Shown here one piece after another: positions 13,301-24,877 of a stretch of DNA of 64,000 nucleotides (within the stretch, counting starts at the first letter, position 1; each line of letters starts with the position of its first letter). Position numbers and translations under genes: made by a program. The notes beneath the pieces were generated by a model that had not been told where the DNA came from, did not search any database, and saw only the letters and a program-made list of their open reading frames with translations. Location of the stretch: positions 13,578,001 to 13,642,000 of the forward strand of contig NC_039510.1 in NCBI RefSeq assembly GCF_003672135.1, read 5' to 3'. The DNA is from Ooceraea biroi. Lineage: Eukaryota > Arthropoda > Insecta > Hymenoptera > Formicidae.

Positions 13301-13713
13301 TTATACTTAATTTCATTCTGGATTTATACATGTTTTTTTATCTGCATTTATATATTAAACAAGTATTTGAAATAAACTGTTATATAAAATTATAAAAGTC
13401 GTAATATTAATTTGTACTTGAAAAACAGCATGCAGTCAAAAATTCTGAAAAACTCACATGGATAAATAGAAATGCGGAAAGCCAGGGCATTCTACACATA
13501 TACACATCTGGATCTATAAATTAATAATAAATATTTCAAATTTCGCTAAAACTTGACAACGTAAAGAAAGGAAAAAAGACGTACTGATTATCTATTTACA
13601 AATTCAGATCTCCTCTCGTGTGGATTGAGCGAGGGATCTAAACAATCGGGAACACTGTTACCGTTAAGTACAAGGCATATTCTATGCACGTGTGTGCGCA
13701 TCATGTAGTTTGC
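10380..13713. other. Intergenic sequence between FABP and malectin genes
   Basis: The two genes are in tandem on the minus strand, so this holds the FABP upstream region and the malectin 3' UTR. No coding exon is supported. It contains a small inverted-repeat element (11407-11520) and a CpG-rich stretch at about 11860-11980 that includes a CACGTG E-box, possibly an enhancer or an unrecognised promoter. Confidence 0.5.
11407..11520. mobile_element. MITE-like inverted-repeat element (TA target site)
   Basis: About 114 bases that fold back on themselves: the outer arms read GRTCTGTTTTTTATTCCT and are flanked by TA at both ends (11407-11408 and 11519-11520). Pairing continues inward through a CTGGTG block and a GTGAGA block to a loop near 11465-11475. 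A TA duplication with terminal inverted repeats and no coding capacity fits a non-autonomous Tc1/mariner-type element. The parent family is unknown to me. Confidence 0.7.
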
Positions 13714-14876
13714 TTATAATTTACATAGACAGAACAATACAGGGATGAAAGCGCCGATGGCAATGAAAACGGGCAACATCACAGACGAATCATCTACCGA
13801 ATACGGGTCGGGTGTTCTCGGACCACTCGTATGTCGGCTACGCACAGTGGTTTCCTCTTCCTCTTCTTGCATACTATGATACTCCTCTGGATCTTGCGGT
13901 ATCGGTCCCAATTGCGGTATGTCTACGCGAAGCAAATTAATTCGTGCATCAAAACAAATTTCTGAGGATTTATATGATTTATTATACGAACCTTCTAAAG
14001 TTCCTTTTATAACGGCTATGGCATTTATTTTCGGATTGTCCCTATAACCCTGTAAAATTACAAAATCTTATATAATCATATGTAAGGGAAAAAGTGCTAA
14101 AATATTATATTCTTGTGTGTGTGTGTGTTCAGGTTTATTAAGCAGAAAGACGGGATAAAATTCTCCTGAATTAATTCCCGTAGCGCTTCCGATGTTAAGA
14201 AATACCACGTATATGCTTCAGTCTACAAAACTTGATAAATTACCTTTATAAATTCTACCCTTATCTTTCCTGCCAGGATATCCGATTCTTCATCATTATA
14301 TATCACTTTCCCGCCCTGTATTCTGAATGGGACGTATTCATCATGCGCGACACCTCGGCCAACTCTCTCAAAGATGTCCAGATCAGTGACCACAGTATGA
14401 TCTCCGTTCAGCACGACGTCAAAGACCTAGGGAACAGAATGGTGAGTTAAAACTAATCTCGTAGACGCAATGGCATTCAGGAACGAGTATCTTAATCTAG
14501 AGAAGACCTTTACCTTCATATTTGGCGAGTTGAAGTAAACCTCGCAGAACTTAAGTATCATGACGTAGTCACCGTCCTGGCTGATCGGTATGTCATAGCC
14601 GAAGGTGTTCTGATGATAGCGCTCCGTTTGATAGAGAATTTGATCCATGTTGTTGATGCGGCCTATGAGCAGCTGCTTACCGTAATCAGACGCCGTGCCG
14701 ACCTTGCCCATCAGAGGGTCCCTGACATAGCGTATCCCGTAGCTGTCCGTGTGCGCGTCGCCACCCGCGTTTATCGCGTATATCACTTCCAGACAGTGCA
14801 GGCCAGGTGTGAGGACGCCCAGGAGCAACAGCAGTAGTATCGCCATGGAAACATCGTACCCAGCTGGTGATCGCAT
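13714..14876 (-). CDS. MLEC: Malectin, ER carbohydrate-binding membrane protein
   Basis: Four exons: 14876-14514, 14426-14244, 14049-13992 and 13922-13714, giving 270 aa from the first ATG (human about 292). Order: signal peptide (LLLLLLGVLTPGLHC), the malectin domain from EVIYAINAGG through DQILYQTERY and FGYDIPI to VFDVVLNG and HDEYVPF, an acidic Glu-rich linker, then SGPRTPDPYSVDDSS, a transmembrane segment and the short tail CLCKL. The last two blocks are near-diagnostic. Malectin recognises diglucosylated high-mannose N-glycans in the ER and acts with ribophorin I to hold back misfolded glycoproteins. The frame stays open six bases above 14876 but through TTG, so 14876 is the start; the second ATG at 14846 would also leave a signal peptide. 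Confidence 0.96.
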
Positions 14877-17278
14877 CTTCAAAGCAAACGTGTCATTCGC
14901 GGTTCAAAGTGACTCGACTTGCTCCCCGCGAGAAACAACTCCTCATAACTCGTCTTCCGGGATTCGTCCTGACTGTCCTCCGGCACGCCTCGTGTTCCCC
15001 GGAATCACGTGGAATCGCATCGAACTGTCGCGTCGACCTTACGATCAAACGCACATGGCACGTTGCGCCCGACCGAACGCGTGTCGAATTCACGGGGCGG
15101 TATCGATGCACAGCTGTTGTACGTACGGCCACACGTAGTTCTCTGTATCGCGACGTTGCTCCGACAGATCCCTGACTTACCAACGCGGCGCGGAACGCTG
15201 CGCTGCTCGTAGTACCGAAGGCGCTATCAGATGTCGTTACCTACCCACGCATTTGGCTCGATTGATCGCGATTTTTCTACTTCGGAAACTATTGACTCCA
15301 ATTTGATTGATTGCGATTAATTTGATGGATCGATGAACACGTTGACGAAATTAAAATGCATTATTATTTATATTACGCCGTGTTTCACGTTCGTCTCTCC
15401 GCTTCCATAACGATGATATTCCCTGATTTCAAGACAGACTCGAGCGAGAAAGAGAGAGAGGATCGTGTTTTATTTTTTTCTTACGGATTACATCATTCTC
15501 CGCACACTGTCTCCTGCAAACCGTCTCCGATCTATCGTTTGTTTATTGAGCGACACAATAAATTCGCGTTCGGAAATCCATGAGCTTATTATATCGTCGC
15601 TATATACTCGTCGAGGTCTTTATATATATTTCCAGTGATAGGGAGTTTCAATGAAAATCAAAAATACTCGATGTATATTTATATGCGCTATTCGCACAAC
15701 CGAGGACTAACCGATTTCGCACGTGCTCTCTCAGGGTTTCTCCAATAAATTTCACAAATTCTTTCCTCAACAATTTCCACGTAGAGGCAATTTTCTCTGA
15801 AAAAGAAGTTATCCGAAAGAACCAGAAAGAACCATTCTATTGAGGCTTCGAAAAGCCGCATGGGCATAGTAAAACCTTTTTTCCTCATCTGCTCTTTCGC
15901 AGATATTATTTTAAGAGATTTCTAATTTGACATCTGACCTACATTAAAATATCTAATCAAACATGAGCTCGATTCAATCGATTCTTCATCTCTTCTGGTT
16001 CTAAAAACGCATGAGAAAATCATCGCGACTCATATCGATAATTGTTGCTTTCGAAACCGCAATGAGATTCATTGGTCATCGTTCTCTCTTTCGTTTGTTT
16101 AAACGCACACGCTGAAATACGAGCCACATTTCGGGCTGATTTACATTCTCCGAGAGAGATGCGATACGATGATTGTTCTGTCGCGCTTTCCTGTAGGTCG
16201 GAGCAAAGCGATGACCGTTACTGCGGCGTGCGCACCTGGTACAGCTGATCTGTTCTGACCTGGCCTAGCAACACCTCACGACGACGATATACATGACGAA
16301 ATAAATGCATGATATTGTTTCGATGCGCGCGTCATGGATATTACAACATTTATTTTCGTGAATATACATACAAAAAATTGATGTTCGACGAGCAATCTCG
16401 CAAAATAAATTTATGTCAGAGTAGTTAAGTTTTCGATAAATTCTAATCTGATAAATCAGTTATCGACTCTCAGGAATTCAATAAATGAAATAAATCATAA
16501 ATATTTCGCATATAAAAACTTTTAAACAATAATTCTTGAAATGACTCAAATTAACGACATTGAATCAGCAGAAGCAATCTAGGAGTCTTCTAATGACTCG
16601 ATGTCGTCATTAACAATCGCGTATTCAAAGAAAGATAAGTATTAATTACGTCGTAAGAGAAGATAACAGACGCTAAACGCAAATCTGATATCTGATGTTT
16701 ACATCATCTTTGCCTTGTATGAAAGAAAGAAAAGAATGAGACGGCAGTTTCTCCGCACTATGATCGATCAGCACGTGTAAATTAGTCTAGAGATTTCTAC
16801 ACATTCTATACTTTGGCGAACCATATTCTATCGCAACAACGTTCGGACACCTTCCAGGTGAACCAGGGAACCTTCCTTCCTGAACGTAGCCGAGAGTTTA
16901 TCGCTATCGACCGCGCAGATTGCGCCGTCTTGCAAGTTTTACGCGGACGCAAACGCAAAACTCGCGGTGACATCGAGGCACGCGCCGTCGCCTGCGAGTG
17001 TACGTGCGACCGATGCCGTTCGCCGTTGCCTTATGAGGAAGAATACATGACTCAGCGCACAGCGTTTCCCGAAATGCGCCGATAACGCGCGAGGCCGGAA
17101 CCGGTTTGCCGGTTCTCTCGGTAGCTGACCTCAAATGCCTACAAATGACCGGGCGTAAATTTTTCCGCTCGTTAAAACTGCGGACGACGATGCGCGATTT
17201 GACGTTTCGTCGTGAGTCACGCTCGACATCGATTCGCACGCGCGGGAACCAAAGCGAGGCCCAGCCGACGGGCGACGC
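14877..17278. other. Divergent upstream region between malectin and Hsc70-4 genes
   Basis: CpG-rich sequence at 14880-15230 is the probable malectin promoter. AT-rich sequence follows, then a second CpG-rich block from about 16830 leading into the Hsc70-4 promoter. Open frames of 60-170 codons in the CpG-rich blocks have arginine-rich chance composition and no recognised domains, so I do not call them genes. Confidence 0.5.
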
Positions 17279-17860
17279 TTCTAGAACCTTCAAGATAACG
17301 CGTTCCTCCTCGACCTCGCGGGACTTTCCTCCGCGAGAAACGCGAGGGATCGATTCGCGGACGTGCAACGGTCGTTTCATTGACGTCATGAGGCCGCACG
17401 CGAATCGCACGGGGCCTTGAACGCGCTGAATTGCGCGTCTTCCCGCGCGTGTCGGTGTGCAAGCGGCGTCTCTAGAACGTGGCGGGCATTTCTAGAATTA
17501 GAATACGCGAGCGTCGCTCCATTAGTCGGTTCTTTCAGGTTCCAGCCCACTCCAGCGGGAAACGACCGCCGTCGTTGAGCGACTCCTCCGCCGCGCTCGG
17601 TCGGTCGACGCGCGACGTACAGCCGGTCGGTCGCCGTGAAATCGTATCGCGGATTACGGTGGACCGGGCAGATCGGGGAATGCACCGCGACACGGCGAAA
17701 TCGTAGGTTCGATAAGTCACTCGCGGTCGCTCGATTGACCCTGCGGTACGTCGCGCTGGTGGACGGTCGTCCAATCGCGCGCCCACACGAGCAGAAACCG
17801 AGCCGCGATTGGCTGTCGCGCCCGGAACGTTCCAGAACCGCCGCACGACGTTCATATAAA
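17279..17860 (+). promoter_or_regulatory. Heat-shock promoter of the Hsc70-4-type gene
   Basis: Two perfect three-unit heat-shock elements: TTCtaGAAccTTC at 17279-17291 and GAAcgTTCcaGAA at 17825-17837. A two-unit TTCtaGAA sits at 17490-17497, with a weaker TCTCTAGAA near 17470. The proximal element ends 18 bases before a TATA box (TATAAA, 17855-17860). CCAAT occurs at 17771-17775 and, inverted, at 17808-17812. This arrangement is that of a heat-inducible gene bound by HSF trimers. Confidence 0.88.
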
Positions 17861-18095
17861 GGGGGCGAGAGCGGCTAACTGGTCACTCACGTTGCGAATC
17901 GTCGATCGGGGGACTCTTCGCTGTCCTACACGAGTAACTTTCTACGAAACGAACAAAGCTTTTGAAAAAAGTACGCGGTCGCTGATTAAATAAAATACGC
18001 GAGTATTGTGGAATAATTTGTGCTCGTATTGTTATTCTCGGTTCGGTCTTCGCGGAAATAATTTATCGTGCTCGTTATCTTACAGAATCGAAAAA

Positions 18096-19399
18096 ATGGC
18101 GAAAGCACCCGCAGTTGGTATCGATCTTGGCACGACATATTCCTGCGTCGGCGTCTTCCAGCACGGCAAGGTCGAGATCATCGCCAATGATCAGGGTAAC
18201 CGCACAACGCCCAGCTATGTGGCCTTCACGGAAACGGAGCGTCTCATCGGAGATGCCGCCAAGAATCAAGTCGCCATGAATCCCAACAACACCATTTTCG
18301 GTAAGTTTCCGCCTCCTTTTTTTCCCCTCCAAATTTTTCAAGCATCTATCTTTAATCACATAATTTGACTAATCACGCTAATTTCATTGTATAAAAATTC
18401 TATTTAATTGTAATCTCCCTGTATTAAAAATTTAATATTAATATATTGTCAATTGACAGGGAAGATTGACACGTCAGATAAATAAGTTACACAACTTTAA
18501 TTCAAACATTATATTCTTTTCTTTGTCATACTATTAAATGCTAATTTAATAATTTCTGATTGACAATATTCATTGTTTTATTTTCATCAGATGCCAAGAG
18601 GTTGATTGGACGTCGCTTTGAAGATCCGACTGTTCAAGCTGACATGAAGCACTGGCCTTTCACCGTGGTAAACGATGGTAGTAAACCAAAGATCCAAGTA
18701 CAGTACAAAGGAGAGATGAAGACTTTCTTCCCTGAAGAAGTGAGTTCGATGGTCCTGGTAAAAATGAAGGAAACCGCAGAAGCTTACCTAGGCAAGACTG
18801 TGACCAACGCCGTGATCACCGTCCCCGCTTACTTCAACGACTCGCAGCGTCAGGCAACCAAGGACGCTGGTACCATCTCGGGCTTGAACGTATTGCGTAT
18901 CATCAACGAGCCCACCGCTGCCGCGATTGCATACGGTCTTGACAAGAAGGCAACCGGCGAGCGCAACGTCCTGATCTTCGATCTTGGTGGTGGTACCTTC
19001 GATGTGTCCATCCTGACCATTGAGGATGGCATCTTCGAGGTTAAGTCCACGGCTGGTGACACTCACTTGGGCGGTGAGGACTTTGACAATCGCATGGTCA
19101 ATCACTTCGTGCAGGAGTTCAAACGCAAGTACAAGAAAGACCTGACCTCGAACAAGCGCGCGCTCCGCCGTCTACGCACAGCCTGCGAGCGTGCGAAGCG
19201 TACTCTGTCGTCGTCCACGCAGGCCAGCATCGAGATCGATTCGCTTTATGAGGGAATTGACTTCTACACCTCCATCACCCGAGCTCGCTTCGAGGAACTC
19301 TGTGCCGATCTCTTCCGCGGCACTCTGGAACCCGTGGAGAAGTCGCTGCGTGACGCCAAGATGGACAAGGCTCAGATCCACGACATTGTCCTCGTCGGC

Positions 19400-19431
<32 letters not shown>

Positions 19432-20350
19432 TCTGCAGGACTTCTTCAACGGCAAGGAGCTTAACAAGTCCATCAATCCCGATGAGGCGGTGGCATACGG
19501 TGCGGCCGTACAGGCGGCCATTCTGCACGGCGACAAATCCGAGGAGGTACAGGATCTGCTTCTGCTCGATGTCACGCCGCTCTCCCTGGGTATCGAGACT
19601 GCTGGCGGTGTCATGACCGCGCTCATCAAGAGAAATACCACCATCCCAACGAAGCAGACTCAGACCTTTACCACCTACGCGGACAATCAGCCGGGCGTGT
19701 TGATTCAGGTCTACGAGGGTGAACGCGCCATGACCAAAGACAACAATCTGTTGGGCAAATTCGAGCTCAGCGGTATCCCACCTGCGCCACGTGGAGTTCC
19801 TCAGATCGAAGTCACCTTCGACATCGATGCCAACGGTATTCTCAACGTCTCCGCCGTGGACAAGTCCACCGGTAAAGAGAACAAGATCACCATCACCAAC
19901 GACAAGGGTCGCCTCAGCAAGGAGGACATTGAGAGGATGGTGAACGAGGCAGAGAAGTACCGTAGCGAGGACGAGAAGCAGAAGGAGACGATCTCGGCTA
20001 AGAACGGCCTCGAGTCGTACTGCTTCAACATGAAGAGCACGGTCGAGGATGAGAAGCTCAAGGATAAGATCAGCGCAACCGACAAGCAGACGATCCTGGA
20101 CAAATGTAACGACATCATCAAGTGGCTCGACGCCAATCAGCTCGCCGACAAGGAGGAGTACGAACACAAACAGAAGGAGCTTGAGGCTATCTGCAACCCG
20201 ATCGTCACAAAACTCTACCAAGGTGCTGGCGGTATGCCTGGTGGTATGCCGGGTGGTATGCCGGGTGGCTTCCCCGGAGCCGGCGGCGCTGCTCCTGGTG
20301 GAACCCCCAGCGGTGGCGCATCTGGCCCCACCATCGAGGAAGTCGATTAA
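18096..20350 (+). CDS. Hsc70-4: Cytosolic HSP70, heat shock 70 kDa protein cognate 4 type
   Basis: Two coding exons, 18096-18300 and 18591-20350, joined in phase 1, give 654 aa. An acceptor at 18085 just before the ATG suggests a 5' UTR intron whose donor I could not fix. The ATPase domain starts MAKAPAVGIDLGTTYS and includes the phosphate loops DLGGGTFDVS and VGGSTRIPK; the substrate-binding domain follows, then GGMP repeats and the C-terminal EEVD that docks TPR co-chaperones such as Hop and CHIP. These place it in the cytosol and nucleus. The protein is cognate-like and its coding region keeps one intron, yet the promoter carries perfect heat-shock elements, so it may serve both constitutive and heat-induced roles. 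AATAAA at 20572-20577 is the likely poly(A) signal. The coding sequence is far more GC-rich than its flanks, as expected for a highly expressed gene. Confidence 0.97.
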
Positions 20351-21479
20351 AGAAACTACTCCGATTTCGACTTGCCACTGCCCACTATCATCACTACCAT
20401 CGCTACGCATTCCCTTATGCGCGATGACAAAAAAAAGGAAAAAGAAAAAACGAATACATGAACATAGAATTATTATACAGCTGCGATCTTTGCTTGAATC
20501 CGTTTGCACACGGACGTCCCCTTTAGCGTCGTCTTTTAAAAGTTCCTGTAGTTCTCTCTTTTATACTTCGAAATAAATATATGTTTTATTTACCTATTTT
20601 TTTTGTATAGTGTACTTACGATTTATTTTCAAAGATCTGTTGTTAATCTTCTATGTTCCAATCTTCGTAAATAAATATAGAATAAATATAGAACAATTCC
20701 AAAAATAAAATGTTGCACATTCTTTTATTCCCGTAATAAGTAGATAATAATTATACTGTAAAGGTATAATGGGATCTTAGGCGTTAAGTACTTTTTATAG
20801 TTTCTTGCACTTTAAGGTGAATGCATAGGCTTCAAAACCAGAAACATTGGAAGTGCGATTAAAACTTAATAAATATTTCAGAGAATAAATAATATTCCTG
20901 ATTCGCCAAACATTAGTTCTCGGTACAGTTGTCAATAATAATAACAGTAAACTGCTCACTCATATGTCTGAAAAACTATGGTTGACAAAATAGTTTAACA
21001 AATTGTTATTTATTGCAAAGATATATCATTAACGAGTTTTAAATTTTTACTCCTCTTTCGATTAATGAATAAATAATTCCTGTTGTTCTTACTCTCTTGA
21101 TAATCAATTTCTAACAGTCACCGAATCGAGTTAAATATGCTATTGTTTTCAAAGGTTTTTTTGCGACAAGTATTGTTTGAGCAATAAAATAAGGAAATGT
21201 GTAGCATGAACGAAGTAAAATTTTATTCATAAGCACAATATGCAAGAACCCTATGGCAAATGATTACAATAATTTTAATGTAAAATTAAGGACATTAGTA
21301 CGCAGGTTGTACATTACGTCAAATAACATTGGCGAGAGCTAAAACAAAAAATCTTGAATTTCCTACGATCGATTCAACGTAATTCTACCAATTACCGTTA
21401 TTATTATAATGCGCGGAATAGCGAAATGAATAGCAGAAAATATGTAATCGCACACATAATCATAATGAGTACCCGGATG
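20351..21479. other. Convergent 3' UTRs of Hsc70-4 and RNF10
   Basis: AT-rich sequence with no supported coding exon. AATAAA at 20572-20577 ends the Hsc70-4 transcript; the remainder contains the RNF10 3' UTR on the minus strand. Confidence 0.6.
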
Positions 21480-24400
21480 TTATACCAGTTTTGAATAACA
21501 CGGTTCCTTTTCCTTTCTTCTTCTTCTTCTTCTTGCCAACCGTGTTACCGTCATCTCTTGCTTCTGAAAACGATCACTCGGATAAATGTACGTATCGAGA
21601 ACCAGGCAGCTCTCAACACAATCACTGAATATAGTACCTGGCTCTGGTAGCTTGCTCTGTTCTGTATCGTGATCGGGAAACCGGGACTTTTGTTCACGAA
21701 CGTACGTCTCTTTCTCGTCTTCATTGGATGATGTATTCGGTGTTCCGGAGGAATTGTCCGATTTTACAGACGGCCAAGCGGTGGCAGGTTTGTTGTATGC
21801 CCTCCTCGTAGCTAGCGATGTTTCTTCGTTTTTATTGGACGATGCGCTCACTGTATTGGAGTACTTCTTTGATTTTACGGACGGCCAAGGATCGAAAGAT
21901 TTGTTACGCGTCCCCGTCAGAATAGCGGCAAAAGTCAAGCCCTGTTCTTGTGACCAATCAGTTTCCCGTTTTAAAGCAATTTCATCAAGCGTACTCAATG
22001 GAGTATTTGATGAAATTGATTCAAAATTGGAAATAGACGAGTTGGCGGGCGAGCTATCAACGGTACTTGAAGAAGCTGATTCTGGAGATGATATATAATC
22101 CCTGTCAACACAAATCATATTTCTTTACTATTGAGCGTATGTATATATATATATAAAGTAACGTTGACATATCGATGATATTAAAATAGTCATTGTAATG
22201 AAATAAACTCACTTGGAAAGCTGGTCCGGTTGCCACTCAGGGAATTCTTGATATGATTCAATGTCTATGTTGGGCGTTGGATATATGCCGATCAATCTGT
22301 TTTCTTCTTCCGTTATTTTGTCTTCCAGTTTCTTTTCCTCGCGTTTCTTTTGCTCTCTGCGTTTTTGTCTTGAATTTAGTTCCTCTGATAATGGGAAAGA
22401 ATGTCTCTCAGCAAAATAATATATAAACTAATAATAAAATATTATTGCAGTACTCTCGTCAACATACGACAATCGACATGTAAATTCTATGTGAATAAAA
22501 TCAATTTCGAAGCACATTTTATGAGAGACATATATAATCACCATGAAAAGCACGAATAACTTTTGCCGACACAAGTGGTGGTTTTAATTCGATCTCCGCC
22601 AGTTCGAATGGTGAGTTAAGTGGCAAGTGCTTAAGATAGCGAAATCTTCGTTTTACGTCCTCCATGTAAATACTCGCTTCCTTTTCGAGAAGTTTACCCC
22701 TTATTATGGAAGGGCATTTCTCTAGATCCTCATACTCCTCCTTCAACATCTGCACATTCACGGCATGAAGATATATATGTTGTCCATCCTCCGCTAAAAA
22801 TTAACACATTATTCCAAGTTTCTCCCTGTACTATCCGTTGACATCTAATTATTAAGCATGCAGTTAGAAATACAGTAAACATTAAATGTTTAGTCATCTG
22901 CACGATTATTACCTTGATAAAAATAAGAAAATTTGGGAGGACTTGAAGAAAGCTGACTATCGCTGGAAGCGCTGTCTGTCGAAGATTGTTTTGCCAGAGA
23001 CTTGGCATCAATATTCTTCAAGCACCCATTAACGTTCTTATCATTATCTTGCAATGTTTCTTCAACGATCCCTGTTACGTTCTCCACAGGTAATGTATTC
23101 TTGCTCTCTGCACACTTACGTATCACATATTTTTTTTATTAATCTATGTTGCATGAATATAATTTTATACAGGATCACGTTAATGTTGTTACCTCTTGTA
23201 ACTTGTCCTGTCTCTTTGATAGTTCACCGAGTGCTTGTTCGATGTAGTCGAGCATCTCGGGATTCTTCTGAAGTTCATCTTCCAGTTGGAAACGCTCATT
23301 TTCTATGATGTCCATGATCTAGAGGAGAATTATTCGTTACGCATTCGCTCTTGCACTTGAGCTCGATCCATCGAAGTTTTCGTGAACTTACGTCCTTTAC
23401 GCTCGCAATAAGAAGCTTCGAATATATTTTATTATCAGCACTTTCGGAGACTGATAAGAATGTCGTTGGTGGGCGAATCGCGAGTTCCGCTGGGACTGCG
23501 AACAGCGAGTCCTTTTCACGACGCATCAAACGTAGGCTGATGATGTCGCCCAATGCGAACGTGCTTCGCGTAATTACGGTCACACTACGAAATATACATA
23601 AATATGTGCATAAGTATACGAAGTATATACATAAACAAAGTGTTCTTTTTTTCAAAAATAAGACGTATGTTACAGTTTCGTACGCTCACCTCTTCAAATC
23701 GTTCTTGTGAACATATTCATAGCAGATGGGGCATCTGCAACTGTCGTTATCATCATAGATGTATAAGTAGCGGAGGATACAAGGCCAGCAATAGATGTGA
23801 CCACAGCGAGTTATTCTGCCTGCGGCTGGAGCATGCAAGCAGATCGGACAAAAGAGTTCTTCCGAGCTGTAGAATTTCTACAAACGGAATAGTCAAAGTA
23901 AGATTTAACCCTTGCATCCTCATAGGCTGTGTATTAATGTATAAAGAATCTTGCAAGAAACAAAACGTGACGATAATGAAAATATGACTTACAACTTGCT
24001 CGATCAGTTTCCAATCCACAAGAGTATCGGGGTCGCTCAGATGTAAGGAATAATCGCCGCACGCAGACACAACAAATTGGCAGCTACCGAAGGAGATTGA
24101 TTGAATTTAGATACTTTAGTGATATTTTATGAAGACAATTTTCACGATTGTTGGTATCGATGAACAACGCTTACGTGAATAATTTGGCAAAGCTTTAAGA
24201 GAACTTGAAATATTATTTGAGTGTTCCAATTACCTAGATTGCACAAACTGTTCCTTGTTGTACTTATGCTGCTGCACTGGTGGAAGCGATCTGTTATTCT
24301 TGCGGCCGTATCTCCCTGTATTCCTGTTTAATCCCCCTGCATCTCCCACTTTGTCTCGCTCGTAGCGAAAATTCAGCAAGTGATTGCCATTCTCCTTTTT

Positions 24401-24877
24401 GCTTCTTTGGACCAATACTGAGCCTCGCTCAGGCAACTTCCTCACCACTACCTATGTACGAATACATCCAAGATGTATGCTTGACAGAGTTTTAAAGACC
24501 ATACGTGACCATGCAAGTCTACCTTGGAATTCTCCTCTGCACCGCCATGATATTGTCCTTTAAATTTCTGTCTCTTAACAAAATCTTTTGTTTTTTGTAT
24601 ATTGTACCTGGTCGGCTGCACATTGTTCTTGGTGCCATCAGGGTCCTTTTTGCGCAATGTTCTTGGATGATGCTTACCATTAACATCTGGAAGAACAGCG
24701 ACATGAGGAAACGAACGTAACAGTTGCGCGAGATGAAGCATGAGAAACTGGCGATTGTTTGTAGCAATGACATGTGTTATGACACTGTTGGAATGACCTT
24801 GACGTACCTTGATCCTTCTTCACGTCAGCAGCAGTCCCCTCGACGGGGGACGGCGCGAACTTTGACCTTACATCCAT
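21480..24877 (-). CDS. RNF10: RING finger protein 10 (E3 ubiquitin ligase)
   Basis: Eleven coding exons on the minus strand: 24877-24808, 24686-24523, 24451-24234, 24083-23993, 23877-23690, 23584-23392, 23318-23193, 23114-22913, 22793-22542, 22384-22213 and 22101-21480; all phases agree, about 765 aa. Family landmarks in order: NHLLNF, SCQFVVS, DPDTLVDW, a C3HC4 RING (CPICLHAP...RCGHIYCWPC...CRCPIC), HKNDLK, LMRREKDSLF, SYFYQ-AEDGQHIYLHAVNV, RRFRYLKHLPL and a basic RQKRREQKKREEKK helix. RNF10 orthologues ubiquitinate 40S proteins on stalled ribosomes and interact with MEOX2. The exon starting at 23114 uses an AAG acceptor without a good pyrimidine tract, the least certain junction. The C-terminus is odd: after a block matching the family's FSQAIEAAF helix, the expected Lys-rich tail is in another frame (see findings). 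Confidence 0.93.

Noticed and set aside
14749..15212. Overlapping frames on both strands upstream of malectin
   Set aside because: CpG-rich promoter DNA; mutually antisense and unlike any family.
16813..17855. Several 75-170 codon frames upstream of Hsc70-4
   Set aside because: Arg-rich chance frames in CpG-rich promoter DNA, on both strands at once, with no domain.
19172..20509. 445-codon antisense frame opposite Hsc70-4
   Set aside because: Long antisense frames are a known by-product of HSP70 codon usage; the sense strand is fully explained.
24230..24448. Separate small gene starting MVRKLPERG
   Set aside because: The first codon is GTG and the segment is an internal RNF10 exon with an acceptor at 24452.
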